Shown piece after piece: positions 1-8,728 of a stretch of 64,000 nucleotides of DNA. Under the pieces are notes generated by a model. The model did no database searches, had not been told where the DNA came from, and saw only the letters and a program-made list of their open reading frames with translations. Source of the stretch: JBGPQJ01 sp963709295 (GTDB taxonomy: Bacteria > Chloroflexota > Anaerolineae > Anaerolineales > Villigracilaceae); the NCBI GenBank assembly GCA_963709295.1, contig CAVPVW010000005.1, positions 1-64,000 of the forward strand. The letters run 5' to 3'. Position 1 is the stretch's first letter, and each line of letters opens with the position of its first letter. A program made the position numbers and the translations under genes.

Positions 1-693
1 GTGACTGCGATAATTGGCGGTGTGTAAACGGCCAATCTGTTTGACTGGCATGTAAGGGAATATCTTTACGCCCGCATCGCTCAGATCTTTGAGATATTGT
101 TTGCTGACATTGAGACAGGTGGCGTCGCCAAGGGCATGTACCTTGACGCCTGCTTTCGCCCGCTCGATCAGTGCTTCCTTGAGTTGAAGGGTGAATTCGT
201 CTTCCGACCAGATGTAATATAAAAGGTTAATGGTTGATTTTGCATTTCGGACATCCTCCAGCAAACGAGGATATTTTTCCGCGGCGTCCTGCAGGATTTC
301 CACCCGGTTGTAGGCAGTCAATAAGGACGGCGAGTTTTGGGTGACAAGCGCCAATAATTTATGGCGATAAGATTTGGGTTTTTCGCGCTTGATTATTTCA
401 ATATAGTCATTCTGAACATCCCGCAATGGTTTGATCGCCATTTCATAAAGTGAAGAAAGTTTACCGATGCGCGCTAATTTGGCCTCGTTACTGAAAGCCT
501 TATAGTTCCGCCCGAATAATATATATATGAAAAACCCCACTACTGGAAATGCAATCATTAAAAACAGCCAGGCAAAGGTCGATTGCGGGGACCGGTTGTC
601 CAGTATGATGAAAATGATGACGCCAATGACATAGACGACAAAGGCCCATTGAAGGATAATGACCAGGTATTGCCAGAGAACGCTGATGTCCAT
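1..693 (-). CDS. cls: Cardiolipin synthase (PLD family), 3' part outside window
   Basis: The reverse strand is open from an ATG at 693 (GGAGAG upstream) to the window edge, giving 231 codons without a stop. The N-terminus holds two hydrophobic segments (about residues 5-30 and 40-60) separated by DNRSPQSTFAWL, the pattern of the PLDc_N domain of bacterial cardiolipin synthases. The soluble part then has NAKSTINLLYYIWSEDE and RAKAGVKVHALGD, typical of the first phospholipase D domain. The last visible residues (RLHTANYRSH) run into the first HKD motif, whose Lys and Asp lie outside. The enzyme joins two phosphatidylglycerols, or another phospholipid pair, into cardiolipin at the inner membrane. 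The second HKD domain cannot be seen, so completeness is unknown. Confidence 0.88.
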   Translation of the reverse strand, partial: MDISVLWQYLVIILQWAFVVYVIGVIIFIILDNRSPQSTFAWLFLMIAFPVVGFFIYILFGRNYKAFSNEAKLARIGKLSSLYEMAIKPLRDVQNDYIEIIKREKPKSYRHKLLALVTQNSPSLLTAYNRVEILQDAAEKYPRLLEDVRNAKSTINLLYYIWSEDEFTLQLKEALIERAKAGVKVHALGDATCLNVSKQYLKDLSDAGVKIFPYMPVKQIGRLHTANYRSH

Positions 694-808
694 GATGTCT
701 CTCCAGGGATTGGAATGGATGCAAAGAGAATAAGTGAAATTATATGATTTTTCCGGCAGCCTGTCATCATTCACAGGTGGGCTGGCTCAATTACCCATTA
801 TCACCCAT

Positions 809-847
809 AAAAACTCGCCTCGAAGCCAATTTCGAAGCGAGTTTTTT
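809..847. terminator. Bidirectional rho-independent terminator
   Basis: The arms AAAACTCGC-TCGAA and TTCGA-GCGAGTTTT form a long stem, with T runs on both outer sides. It lies 19 bases past the stop of the reverse-strand kinase gene and is the likely end of its transcript. Confidence 0.75.
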
Positions 848-865
848 CCCTGAGGCTAATTTGGT

Positions 866-3800
866 TTACTTCGGGAAAATTAAAGTTGGCGGGAATTCTC
901 CCTTTTGGTATTCGTAAATCCCGATCACTGGCTTGGCGCAATCACCGGTGGGTGTGCAGCTCAGGCTGCCGGTGATACCGGGGAAGTCCCGCGTGGCATA
1001 CAGGCCATCACGCAGTGCCTGGCGGCCGATGTGCAGAGTGCCATCCAGATCCACCAACACCACCTTCTCAATGGCAGCCTTGAGCATCATGAAAGCGTCG
1101 TAAGCATGGGCGTGATAAGGTCCGATGGGCGCCATTCCAAATTTTGCATCATATTTCTTGGTGAATTCATCATAAGCGGGACCGCCGATGATCGGGCTTG
1201 AAACCAGGAAGCCATCAAGGGCACCGCCAGTTTTATTGACCATATCAGGTGAGAATAAGCCATCTGCTCCCATCAAGAGAGCCTTCTCAAGACCGGGTGT
1301 AGTCCTGGCTTGAATGACAATGTTGGGTCCAGCCGGTAGGAACACTGGCAGGTAAATCAACTCGGGATTCCCTCTGGCAATTTTCTCAAGGACGCCGCTC
1401 ATGTCCGTCTGGTCCGGTGTCACCATACTTTGCGCTGTGATTTTGCCACCCAGCTTTTTGAAACTGTCCACAAAAATCTGTTGCAATTGTTTTGAATAGG
1501 GTGAGCCGTCATTAATTGTGGCAGCTGTACGGACTCCGAGAACAATATAGGCATACTCCGCCGCCGCAGTTCCCTGGACGATATCGTTAATTGCGGTGCG
1601 CAGGTAGCCGGGATGGTTGTTGGGATTGCCGGGTTCCGTCATATCGGGGGCGGTGGTGGACGGCGAGATCATCACAAAACCGGCTTTGGACAGAAACGGC
1701 AATCCTACCTTGGCTTCGCTCGAGCAGGATGGGCCGATCACACCTACGATGGTCGGGTCAGAGGATAGCTCGGCAGCTGCTGCCTTGCCAACGTCCGCAT
1801 TGCAGCCGGTGTTCATCCCGTCGAAACGGATCTCATGACCGAAGATAATCCCGCCTGAATCGTCGATGGCAATTTCAATGCCGTTGCGCGCATCGAGGCC
1901 TAAACTCTGATTCGGCCCTTCGACGGCCAGCGCATACGCAATGTGAATCGGTTCACCCGGTTTTAGAGTGATGCAGCCGAGGGGGTCCTCGTCACAGCCG
2001 GTTGAGACTGCCAGATTCAGACCGGTCACGATTTCCCCGCTTTTCAAGCCTTTGAATACCTCCTCCATCCAGATTTTCACATCTTGCGGGACTTCCTGCT
2101 CGAGGTCGTGATAAGGTGCATAGGCTGCGCCGCCGAGTCGAAAGCCTCCTTTGAAGGCGCCATTTCTGGCAGCTTCGATCAGGTTGAATACACCGGAGTT
2201 GATGTCCTTCATTGCGCTGGAAAGCATGCGAGGCGCAGCCTCTGGCAGCAAGTAATACTGATCCGAGTCCACACCGATGGCATAACGCCCGGCTTGGGCA
2301 GCGGCTGTCACTGCACCGTTGCCGGTCACCCCGCCGCAGCCGAAGACTACATCCGCTCCTTTTTCCATCAAAGCCTTGGCGATTTCTGCACCCCATTCAA
2401 AATCGGTAAAAGCTTTATCGTTAAACTCGTGATAGACAACTTCGACAATCGTGTTTCTGCCTGTCTGCTTATCGGCGAAGGCTGCACCTGCCCGAAATCC
2501 TTCACCAAAGCGCCAAACAGGAGGGATTTCACTTGGCCCACAAATTGCAGTTATTAAACCGCTCTTGCTCATTTGCGCAGCTAGCGCGCCGACCAGGAAG
2601 CCTGCCTGGTCTTCGGGGAAGTTCAACCCTGCCAGGTTCGCTGGCCAGGGTTGGTCAAGCATCTGGTCCACACCTATAAATAGAATGCCCGGATATTTGA
2701 GCGCCGCATCGTGGGTGACCTGGGTCATTCCCCAGCCAACAGTGACAATTGCATCGTAACCGCTGTCAGCAAAGACGCTGATATTCTGGTCATAATCGCC
2801 AATGTTTTTTGTTTCAATAACTTGGGTAATTTGCACCAATCCCTTATCCTTGGCAATTTTGACACCTTCCCAGGCGGATTGGTTGAAGCTCTTGTCGTCG
2901 ACCGTACCCATGTCGGTGACCAACCCGACGCAGAATACTTCCGGTTTAGGGCAATCCTGGGTGGTGAATATGGGAAGAGCTGTTGCAGGGACAGGCTTCG
3001 GAGTATCCTGCTTTTTCACAAGAAGTGTTGGAGGAATCGTTGCTTTGTCGGAGGGTGAGATAATCCCCGGGAGAACTGCCATTGCACCAATCACAATCAG
3101 CCCGATCGCGACCACCCCGACGACTGCCCACAGCCACCCGCGTTGACCTTTCCTGGCGGGTTTCTCTGCCGGGATTGATTTTGGTTTTTTCCCACCTTCC
3201 GGAGCGGCGATCACCGTCCTTGCAGTTGGAGCGATTCCTTCCACAGCGGCCATCGTCTTCAGGTCCGTGATTGGTTCAGAAGCCGCGACTGCAGCGCCAG
3301 CCATGGCAGCTGCCACAGTGGGGGACTGGGCAACGACGGTCGGTTCGCTCGCCAACGCTTCGAGTGAGGCGGCAAATTCACCCATGTTGGCGAAGCGGTC
3401 CTCCGGTTTTTTCGCCAGCGCCCGAAGCAGCACATGTTCCGCCTGGTACGGTAGATCGGGCACCAGCTCGCGCGGGTTGGGGAGCGGATCACTGGCCTGT
3501 TTGAGCAGGACAGCCGCTGGGGTGTCAGCTTCATAAGGTTTACGACCGGTCAGCATTTCATAGAAGACGACCCCGAGCGAGTAAATATCAGAGGAAGGAC
3601 CGGCCTGCCCCGTCCATTGTTCAGGAGCCATGTACTCCGGGGTGCCGATGCCCACACCGGTGCCGGTCAGGGTGGCACCCTCCGGGGCCTCCAGCATTTT
3701 GGCAATGCCGAAGTCGGTCAGCATCGGGTCACCGTCGGCGGTGATCAGGATGTTCGAAGGCTTGACATCGCGGTGCGCCATCCCTTTTCGGTGGGCGAAG

Positions 3801-4171
3801 TCCAGCGCACGGGCGATCGGCAGCAGAATTCTGGCTGCCTCCCGGCACGACATGGGTTGCCCCAGCTTCTGTTTAAGGGTGCCGCCGGGCAGGTATTCCA
3901 TCACCAGGTAGGGAGCGCCTTCGTAATCGCCATAATCGATCACGCCGACGATATTGGCATGCGAGAGCTTGGCCAGCGATTTGGCCTCGCGCTCGAAGCG
4001 CTTCAACACCATTTCGAGCTGGTCCGGGGCAAAGGCACTGCGACGGATCACCTTGACGGCCACGTCGGCATCCAGGCGGGTATCGTAGGCTTTATAGACA
4101 GTGGCCATACCACCCTCGCCAAGCTGCTCGAGGATGTGGTAACGGCCGAAGGACTGACCGATGAGATTCAT
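866..4171 (-). CDS. Transmembrane Ser/Thr protein kinase with BMP-type and Leu/Ile/Val-binding-type sensor domains
   Basis: The protein has 1101 residues. Residues 11-275 are a complete Hanks-type kinase: glycine loop GEGGMATV (18-25), Lys40, HRDVKPSN (133-140), DFG (153-155) and GTPEYMAPEQ (176-185). A linker of about 65 residues precedes one membrane helix (about 345-370). The outside part begins with a BMP/PnrA-type purine-nucleoside or lipoprotein binding domain (about 410-725; VGLVTDMGTVDDKSFNQ) and ends with a type I periplasmic binding domain like LivJ/AmiC (about 738-1101; VIGPSCSSEAKVGLPF). The expected topology is an intracellular kinase controlled by two extracellular ligand pockets. 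AAAGAGG precedes the start, and the gene is monocistronic with its own terminator. Ligands and targets cannot be read from the sequence. The kinase call is secure; the sensor role is inferred. Confidence 0.93.
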   Translation of the reverse strand: MNLIGQSFGRYHILEQLGEGGMATVYKAYDTRLDADVAVKVIRRSAFAPDQLEMVLKRFEREAKSLAKLSHANIVGVIDYGDYEGAPYLVMEYLPGGTLKQKLGQPMSCREAARILLPIARALDFAHRKGMAHRDVKPSNILITADGDPMLTDFGIAKMLEAPEGATLTGTGVGIGTPEYMAPEQWTGQAGPSSDIYSLGVVFYEMLTGRKPYEADTPAAVLLKQASDPLPNPRELVPDLPYQAEHVLLRALAKKPEDRFANMGEFAASLEALASEPTVVAQSPTVAAAMAGAAVAASEPITDLKTMAAVEGIAPTARTVIAAPEGGKKPKSIPAEKPARKGQRGWLWAVVGVVAIGLIVIGAMAVLPGIISPSDKATIPPTLLVKKQDTPKPVPATALPIFTTQDCPKPEVFCVGLVTDMGTVDDKSFNQSAWEGVKIAKDKGLVQITQVIETKNIGDYDQNISVFADSGYDAIVTVGWGMTQVTHDAALKYPGILFIGVDQMLDQPWPANLAGLNFPEDQAGFLVGALAAQMSKSGLITAICGPSEIPPVWRFGEGFRAGAAFADKQTGRNTIVEVVYHEFNDKAFTDFEWGAEIAKALMEKGADVVFGCGGVTGNGAVTAAAQAGRYAIGVDSDQYYLLPEAAPRMLSSAMKDINSGVFNLIEAARNGAFKGGFRLGGAAYAPYHDLEQEVPQDVKIWMEEVFKGLKSGEIVTGLNLAVSTGCDEDPLGCITLKPGEPIHIAYALAVEGPNQSLGLDARNGIEIAIDDSGGIIFGHEIRFDGMNTGCNADVGKAAAAELSSDPTIVGVIGPSCSSEAKVGLPFLSKAGFVMISPSTTAPDMTEPGNPNNHPGYLRTAINDIVQGTAAAEYAYIVLGVRTAATINDGSPYSKQLQQIFVDSFKKLGGKITAQSMVTPDQTDMSGVLEKIARGNPELIYLPVFLPAGPNIVIQARTTPGLEKALLMGADGLFSPDMVNKTGGALDGFLVSSPIIGGPAYDEFTKKYDAKFGMAPIGPYHAHAYDAFMMLKAAIEKVVLVDLDGTLHIGRQALRDGLYATRDFPGITGSLSCTPTGDCAKPVIGIYEYQKGEFPPTLIFPK

Positions 4172-4256
4172 AGCGCCTCTTTCTGTGGGTTGACAAACTT
4201 ATTATGGCACGACAATTCTTGACTTTCAACTGGGAGTGGCCAATAAAACTGATGTA

Positions 4257-4288
4257 AAAATAATCGCCCCTATTTGGGGCGATTATTC
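4257..4288 (-). terminator. Terminator whose stem overlaps the end of ppk1
   Basis: On the reverse strand AATAATCGCCCC pairs with GGGGCGATTATT around a 5-base loop, followed by TTTTT. The left arm is made of the last ppk1 codons and the TAG stop at 4270-4272, so coding and termination signals share bases. Confidence 0.85.
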
Positions 4289-6369
4289 ATCAACCAGTCC
4301 TGGATGTCCATGACCTTCTCTTCTTTTTGCGGCTCCAGCCTTCGGTAACTGCCGTCCCCCTGCATGACGCGCGCCCGCCTATCATCTTTGAGATACGATT
4401 GCAGCACCTCATCGCGCAGGTAGCGCACGTGTTTTGAACTTTCCACAGGGAAGACGACCTCCACCCTGTGGTTGAGATTGCGCTGCATCAGGTCGGCGGA
4501 CCCGAGGTAGATCTCCTCCTTGCCGCCGTTGAGGAAATAAAAAATGCGGCTGTGCTCCAAATATCGACCGACAATCGAAATTACTTTGATGTGTTCGCTC
4601 ACGCCTTTGACTCCGGGGCGCAGGGAACTCATCCCACGCACCAGCAGATCCACCTTCACGCCTGCCTGCGAGGCCTCATAGAGAAGCTGGATCATGCGCG
4701 GGTCGATCAGTGAATTCATCTTGAAGATAAGGCGTGCATCACGCTTTTCCTTGGCATGTTCGATTTCACGCCGGATTAGAGCTTCCAGGCGTTGGCGCAG
4801 GTTGGCGGGAGCAACCAACAGTTTCTTGTAATCCTGCTTGGTGGAGTAACCGGTGAGGTAATTGAACAGGTCGGTCGCATCGGCGCCGATCGCATCGTCG
4901 CAGGTGAAGAGACCCATGTCTTCGTAGATCTTGGCCGTCACCGTGTTGTAGTTTCCCGTGGCGAGATGGACGTAACGGCGGATGCCATCTCCCTCCTTGC
5001 GTATGACGAGGGCGATCTTGCTGTGCGTTTTCAGCCCCACCAGCCCGTACACCACATGGACACCTGCCTGCTCCAGCGTTCGTGCCCAGCCAATATTGCT
5101 CTCCTCATCGAAACGGGCTTTCAGCTCGAGCAGCACAGCCACCTGCTTGCCGCGCTCCGAGGCTTCCAGGAGAGCTTCCACGACGGGGGAATTCTGCCCG
5201 ACCCGGTAAAGGGTTTGTTTGATGGCGAGGACCTGCGGGTCGCGGGCGGCGGCGAAGAGAAAATCAACCACCGGGTTGAAAGAGTCGTAGGGATGGTGAA
5301 GCAGGACGTTCTGCTGCCGGATGACCTCGAAGAAATCCCCGGCCAGTTCGACATCCCTGAATACCTTCGGGATATGCGGGGAGTAATGCGGGTATTTGAG
5401 ATCGTGCCGCTCCACATTGTTGTAGAGCTGCCACAAACAGGAAAGGTCAAGTGGACTCTGGAGAACATACAGATCGTTGTGATCGACTTCCAGGTTTTCG
5501 ACAAGCAGGGTCCTGAGCTCAGCTGGCATGCTGTCGTAGATCGCCACTTGGACCACTGATCCAAACTTGCGCCGCCGAATGTTTTGCTGCATGGTCTCAA
5601 GCAGGTCGTCTGCCTCGAGTTCCTGGATTTCGATATCCGCATCGCGCACGATACGGAAGAGATGCGCAGAGACGACTTCCATGCCCGGAAAAAGCGCCTG
5701 CAGGTTGGCCATGATCAACTGGTCGAGCCAGACAAAGTAATGGTGGAATGGTATGGTGCCATCCTTGCGGACGGCTCCGGAACTGCGTTTTATGGGCACC
5801 AGGCGCGGAAGCGTATCGGGGACTTTCAAGCGGGCAAATTTTTCATTCCCTTTCTTGTCGCGGATGACGATGGCAAGATTCAAGCTGAGGTTGGAGATGT
5901 GGGGGAAGGGGTGTCCCGGGTCAAGGGCGAGAGGGGTCAAGATGGGGAAGACCACTTCCTTGAAATAATCATCCACCTTGTCCTTTTGCGTTTTGGACAA
6001 TTTTTCGTAATCCATCAAGTGGATGCCGGCTTTTTCAAGTTTTGGCTTGATCTTTTTTATGAAACATTGGTGGGCATCCGCATACAATCCGAGTGCGGAT
6101 TTGCGAATGGCAGCCAGCTCGTCGGGAGGAGTCATGCCGTCCGGCGAGGAGCCCATGAAGCGGGCCTCCACCTGCTTGAGAATGCCCGAGACACGCACCA
6201 TGAAGAATTCGTCCATGTTCGAGCCGACGATGGCGAGGAACTTCAATCGTTCGAGCAGAGGGTTGCGCTCGTCGAGCGCTTCATCTAAAACCCGGCGCTG
6301 AAATTCCAGCATGCTGAGTTCGCGGTTTACAAGCAAAGTAGGATTGCTGACGGTCTCGTTATCGTGCAT
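4270..6369 (-). CDS. ppk1: Polyphosphate kinase 1
   Basis: This 699-residue protein has the normal length and order for PPK1: N-terminal domain (NRELSMLEFQRRVLDEA), head domain, and two PLD-like catalytic domains. The autophosphorylated His is His449 in LKTHSKIALV; the second catalytic region holds YLEHSRIFYFLNGG and LGSADLMQRNLNHRVEV. It reversibly transfers the ATP gamma-phosphate onto polyphosphate. AGGGG precedes the ATG. It is transcribed towards the kinase gene but ends in its own terminator, so it is probably monocistronic. A PPK2 lies about 27 kb away, giving this organism both polymer synthesis and use. No defects are seen. Confidence 0.97.
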   Translation of the reverse strand: MHDNETVSNPTLLVNRELSMLEFQRRVLDEALDERNPLLERLKFLAIVGSNMDEFFMVRVSGILKQVEARFMGSSPDGMTPPDELAAIRKSALGLYADAHQCFIKKIKPKLEKAGIHLMDYEKLSKTQKDKVDDYFKEVVFPILTPLALDPGHPFPHISNLSLNLAIVIRDKKGNEKFARLKVPDTLPRLVPIKRSSGAVRKDGTIPFHHYFVWLDQLIMANLQALFPGMEVVSAHLFRIVRDADIEIQELEADDLLETMQQNIRRRKFGSVVQVAIYDSMPAELRTLLVENLEVDHNDLYVLQSPLDLSCLWQLYNNVERHDLKYPHYSPHIPKVFRDVELAGDFFEVIRQQNVLLHHPYDSFNPVVDFLFAAARDPQVLAIKQTLYRVGQNSPVVEALLEASERGKQVAVLLELKARFDEESNIGWARTLEQAGVHVVYGLVGLKTHSKIALVIRKEGDGIRRYVHLATGNYNTVTAKIYEDMGLFTCDDAIGADATDLFNYLTGYSTKQDYKKLLVAPANLRQRLEALIRREIEHAKEKRDARLIFKMNSLIDPRMIQLLYEASQAGVKVDLLVRGMSSLRPGVKGVSEHIKVISIVGRYLEHSRIFYFLNGGKEEIYLGSADLMQRNLNHRVEVVFPVESSKHVRYLRDEVLQSYLKDDRRARVMQGDGSYRRLEPQKEEKVMDIQDWLMNNRPK

Positions 6370-6582
6370 GGACTAGCCCCTGCCTGATTTGAAAGAATTT
6401 TAATGAAACTAAATGACTTTTACGGAATGCTTGGCGTAGCCGCGAGGTGCCCATTTATTATAGACGAAAAAAGATTGGACTCGCAAGCATTAACCACGGA
6501 GAGACCAGCAAGTTAGTTGTTCCTAAAAAAAATCCCTTGAAGATAGGGGGAGTTAGAAGAAGGAATTTTGCATAGCATTAAA

Positions 6583-6658
6583 TGACAGATTGTCACAATT
6601 AGTTAGTGATACAGTTCACAATATTATGTTTATCATCCCTTTCGGTGATACATGTCAC
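6583..6658. promoter_or_regulatory. Three inverted repeats, two of GTGA-N6-TCAC type
   Basis: TGACA-GAT-TGTCA lies at 6583-6595, GTGATACAGTTCAC at 6606-6619 and GTGATACATGTCAC at 6645-6658. The last two share GTGATACA and have the 6-base spacing of CRP/FNR-superfamily sites. They lie 70-145 bases upstream of arsR. Binding by a CRP/FNR-type regulator is inferred. Confidence 0.5.
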
Positions 6659-6698
6659 TTTGAGTAGGGACGTTGATTTGTTACTATTTTCACAATTA

Positions 6699-6710
6699 TA
6701 TATGCATATA
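6699..6710. promoter_or_regulatory. Palindrome before arsR, candidate ArsR operator
   Basis: TATATGCATATA is a perfect 12-bp palindrome ending 17 bases before the arsR ATG and overlapping the AT-rich likely -10 region. ArsR/SmtB proteins commonly bind AT-rich palindromes at their own promoters, so autoregulation is plausible. Confidence 0.5.
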
Positions 6711-6727
6711 AGTATATTAGGAGCAAG

Positions 6728-7063
6728 ATGACAAGTCCAAACCTCGAAGCAGAAGTAACACAACTCCACGCAGAAATCTGCGCGGGACTCGCCGATCCGA
6801 ACCGGATCCTGATCCTGTACGCCCTCTCGCAGGGGCCGCGCAATGTCACCGAGTTATGCAATGAACTGAATGTGCCTCAACCGTCAGCCTCCCGCCACCT
6901 CAAGGTCCTGCGCGAGCGGGGGATGGTCACCACGGAGCGCCGCGGAACGGTAATCATTTACAGCCTCGGCGATAAGCGTCTGGTGGAGGCGCTGGACCTG
7001 CTCCGCGCGGCAATGCGCGACATCTTTGCCCGGCGCGCCACGCTGGTCGAAGCGATCACCTAA
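6728..7063 (+). CDS. ArsR/SmtB-family transcriptional regulator
   Basis: A 111-residue winged-helix protein of usual ArsR length. The recognition region reads VTELCNELNVPQPSASRHLKVL, followed by wing residues TTERRGTVIIYSL. The two cysteines are Cys18 and Cys44; Cys44 lies in the helix where ArsR-type metal or persulfide sensors keep a reactive Cys. The classical ELCVCDL metal site is absent. It is the first gene of an operon with sulfide oxidation genes and stops 22 bases before sqr, so it is probably a sulfide/persulfide-responsive repressor like BigR/SqrR. That role is inferred from context, and a metal signal remains possible. Confidence 0.88.
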   Translation: MTSPNLEAEVTQLHAEICAGLADPNRILILYALSQGPRNVTELCNELNVPQPSASRHLKVLRERGMVTTERRGTVIIYSLGDKRLVEALDLLRAAMRDIFARRATLVEAIT

Positions 7064-7085
7064 TTCTTTTGATCGGAGAAAAGAC

Positions 7086-8333
7086 ATGAAAACCTTCCTA
7101 ATCCTGGGCGCCGGAACCGGCGGCACGATGGTGGCCAATAAAATGGCTGCGAAGCTTGACCCTCAAGAATGGCGCATCATCATTGTCGATAAAGACGAGA
7201 ACCATTATTACCAGCCTGGTTTTCTGTTCATTCCCTTTGGCATATACCGCCCGGAGGATGTCATCAAGCCCAAGCGCAATTTGTTGCCCAAACGGGTGGA
7301 AGTGATCTTCGGCGAACTGGAGCTCATTGAGCCTGAGAAAAACAAGGTCACGCTCGCGGATAAGAAAACGATCAACTACGATTATTTGGTGGTCGCCACG
7401 GGAAGCTACATCTACCCGGATGAGACTCCCGGTTTGCGGGAGGGCTGGCAACAAAATATTTTCGACTTTTATACACCGGCAGGCGCAGCGAAACTGCATC
7501 AATTTTTGGAGACATGGCAGGGCGGAAGGTTCGTGCTCAACGTGACGGAAATGCCCATCAAATGCCCCGTCGCGCCGCTGGAATTTATGATGCTTGCGGA
7601 TTGGTATTTTCAGAAGCGCGGTATCCGCAACAAAGTGGAACTCGTCTATGCAACGCCGCTGCCTGGCGCATTCACGAAACCGGTCTGTTCCACCATGCTG
7701 GCAGGCGTATTGAAAGGCAAGAACATTACCGTCTTCCCGGAATTCAACATCATGGAAGTGGATAATACCAAGCAGGTCATCCGCTCCTACGATGAGACCG
7801 AAATTCCGTACGATGTCCTGGTCAGCATCCCGCTCAACAAGGGTGCGGAGGTCATCAAGAATTCCGGCATGGGCGATGCGCTGGATTTCATCCCCACGAA
7901 CAAGCACACGCTTCAATCGGACAAATGGCAGAATATTTTCATCATCGGCGATGCCGGGAATGTCCCCGCGTCCAAGGCGGGATCGGTGGCGCACTTCATG
8001 CTCGATATCGTGGTGGAGAATATGTTAAGCCACATGAAGGGGCAGGAGATGCGTGCCAGTTTTGACGGGCATGCCAACTGTTACATCGAGACGGGCTTCA
8101 ATAAAGCGGTATTGATCGATTTTAATTACGATGTCGAACCGCTACCGGGTAAATTCCCACTTCCCGGTGTGGGACCGTTCACGCTGCTGGGTGAGAGTGT
8201 CATCAATCACTGGGGCAAGCTGGCTTTCAAATGGATCTACTGGAACCTGCTGCTCAAGGGATTGGATATTCCCACCGTGCATTCACACATGTCCATGAGC
8301 GGGAAGAAACCCGTCCCCGCAGAAAAACTTTAA
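7086..8333 (+). CDS. sqr: Sulfide:quinone oxidoreductase-like FAD protein
   Basis: The ATG at 7086 is chosen because GGAG lies just upstream; an in-frame start 60 bases earlier would overlap arsR. The 415-residue product opens with the FAD-binding LGAGTGGTMVANKMA and has the second nucleotide-binding stretch (VVATGSYIYPDE) and FAD motif (IIGDAGNVPASKAGS). Candidate redox cysteines occur in EMPIKCPVAP, KPVCSTMLAG and HANCYIETG. Proteins of this family oxidise sulfide to sulfane sulfur and pass electrons to the quinone pool at the membrane surface. The following DsrC- and DsrE-like genes support a sulfur role. A related flavocytochrome-type or NADH-linked enzyme cannot be fully excluded. Confidence 0.88.
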   Translation: MKTFLILGAGTGGTMVANKMAAKLDPQEWRIIIVDKDENHYYQPGFLFIPFGIYRPEDVIKPKRNLLPKRVEVIFGELELIEPEKNKVTLADKKTINYDYLVVATGSYIYPDETPGLREGWQQNIFDFYTPAGAAKLHQFLETWQGGRFVLNVTEMPIKCPVAPLEFMMLADWYFQKRGIRNKVELVYATPLPGAFTKPVCSTMLAGVLKGKNITVFPEFNIMEVDNTKQVIRSYDETEIPYDVLVSIPLNKGAEVIKNSGMGDALDFIPTNKHTLQSDKWQNIFIIGDAGNVPASKAGSVAHFMLDIVVENMLSHMKGQEMRASFDGHANCYIETGFNKAVLIDFNYDVEPLPGKFPLPGVGPFTLLGESVINHWGKLAFKWIYWNLLLKGLDIPTVHSHMSMSGKKPVPAEKL

Positions 8334-8366
8334 TCCACTCAATTTTTCAAAGATAAGGAGAACACA

Positions 8367-8678
8367 ATGGTCGCACCTGTTTTATCCGCAGTCAAGTTCG
8401 ATGCCGAAGGGTTCATGGTCGATAAATCCCAGTGGACGAAGGAGATTGCCGTCGAAATTGCAAAGCAGGAGGGAATCGACCCCCTGACCGATGACCACTG
8501 GAAGATCATCGATTTCTGCCGCCAGACCGGTCTTGACAGCGGCAAGGCCCCCACCATGCGCCAGATCACGACGGGCACGGGCATTTCCACCAAGGACCTG
8601 TTCGCTCTGTTCCCCAAGGGTCCCGCCAAGAAGGTCGCCAAGATCTCCGGCCTCGGCAAGCCCGAAGGCTGTGTGTAA
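8367..8678 (+). CDS. DsrC/TusE-family sulfur carrier with only one C-terminal Cys
   Basis: A 103-residue protein with the DsrC/TusE/DsvC fold pattern (DHWKIIDFCRQTG, PTMRQIT, LFALFPKGPAKK) ending in GLGKPEGCV. The penultimate Cys, which carries the persulfide or trisulfide, is present. The partner Cys eleven residues earlier, which DsrC needs to form its intramolecular disulfide, is Ala here. This one-Cys pattern is that of TusE-like carriers rather than the substrate of dissimilatory sulfite reductase. AAGGAG precedes the ATG, and the gene sits between sqr and a DsrE2-like gene. Sulfane sulfur made by SQR is its likely cargo (inference). Confidence 0.92.
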   Translation: MVAPVLSAVKFDAEGFMVDKSQWTKEIAVEIAKQEGIDPLTDDHWKIIDFCRQTGLDSGKAPTMRQITTGTGISTKDLFALFPKGPAKKVAKISGLGKPEGCV

Positions 8679-8728
8679 TTTTATTAATCCAATGATTCGA
8701 GAAAATCAAAAAAATCGGGAGATTTGAC

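Larger units (their letters stand above)
6370..6727. other. AT-rich 358-bp divergent intergenic region
   Basis: This gap between the divergent ppk1 and arsR genes contains no credible reading frame. Its right half is AT-rich and holds the palindromes listed separately, so it is probably the control region of the sulfur operon and perhaps of ppk1. Confidence 0.6.

Noticed and set aside
7026..7085. Upstream start for the sulfide:quinone oxidoreductase gene
   Set aside because: It would overlap arsR and lacks a ribosome-binding site; the ATG at 7086 directly precedes the FAD motif.
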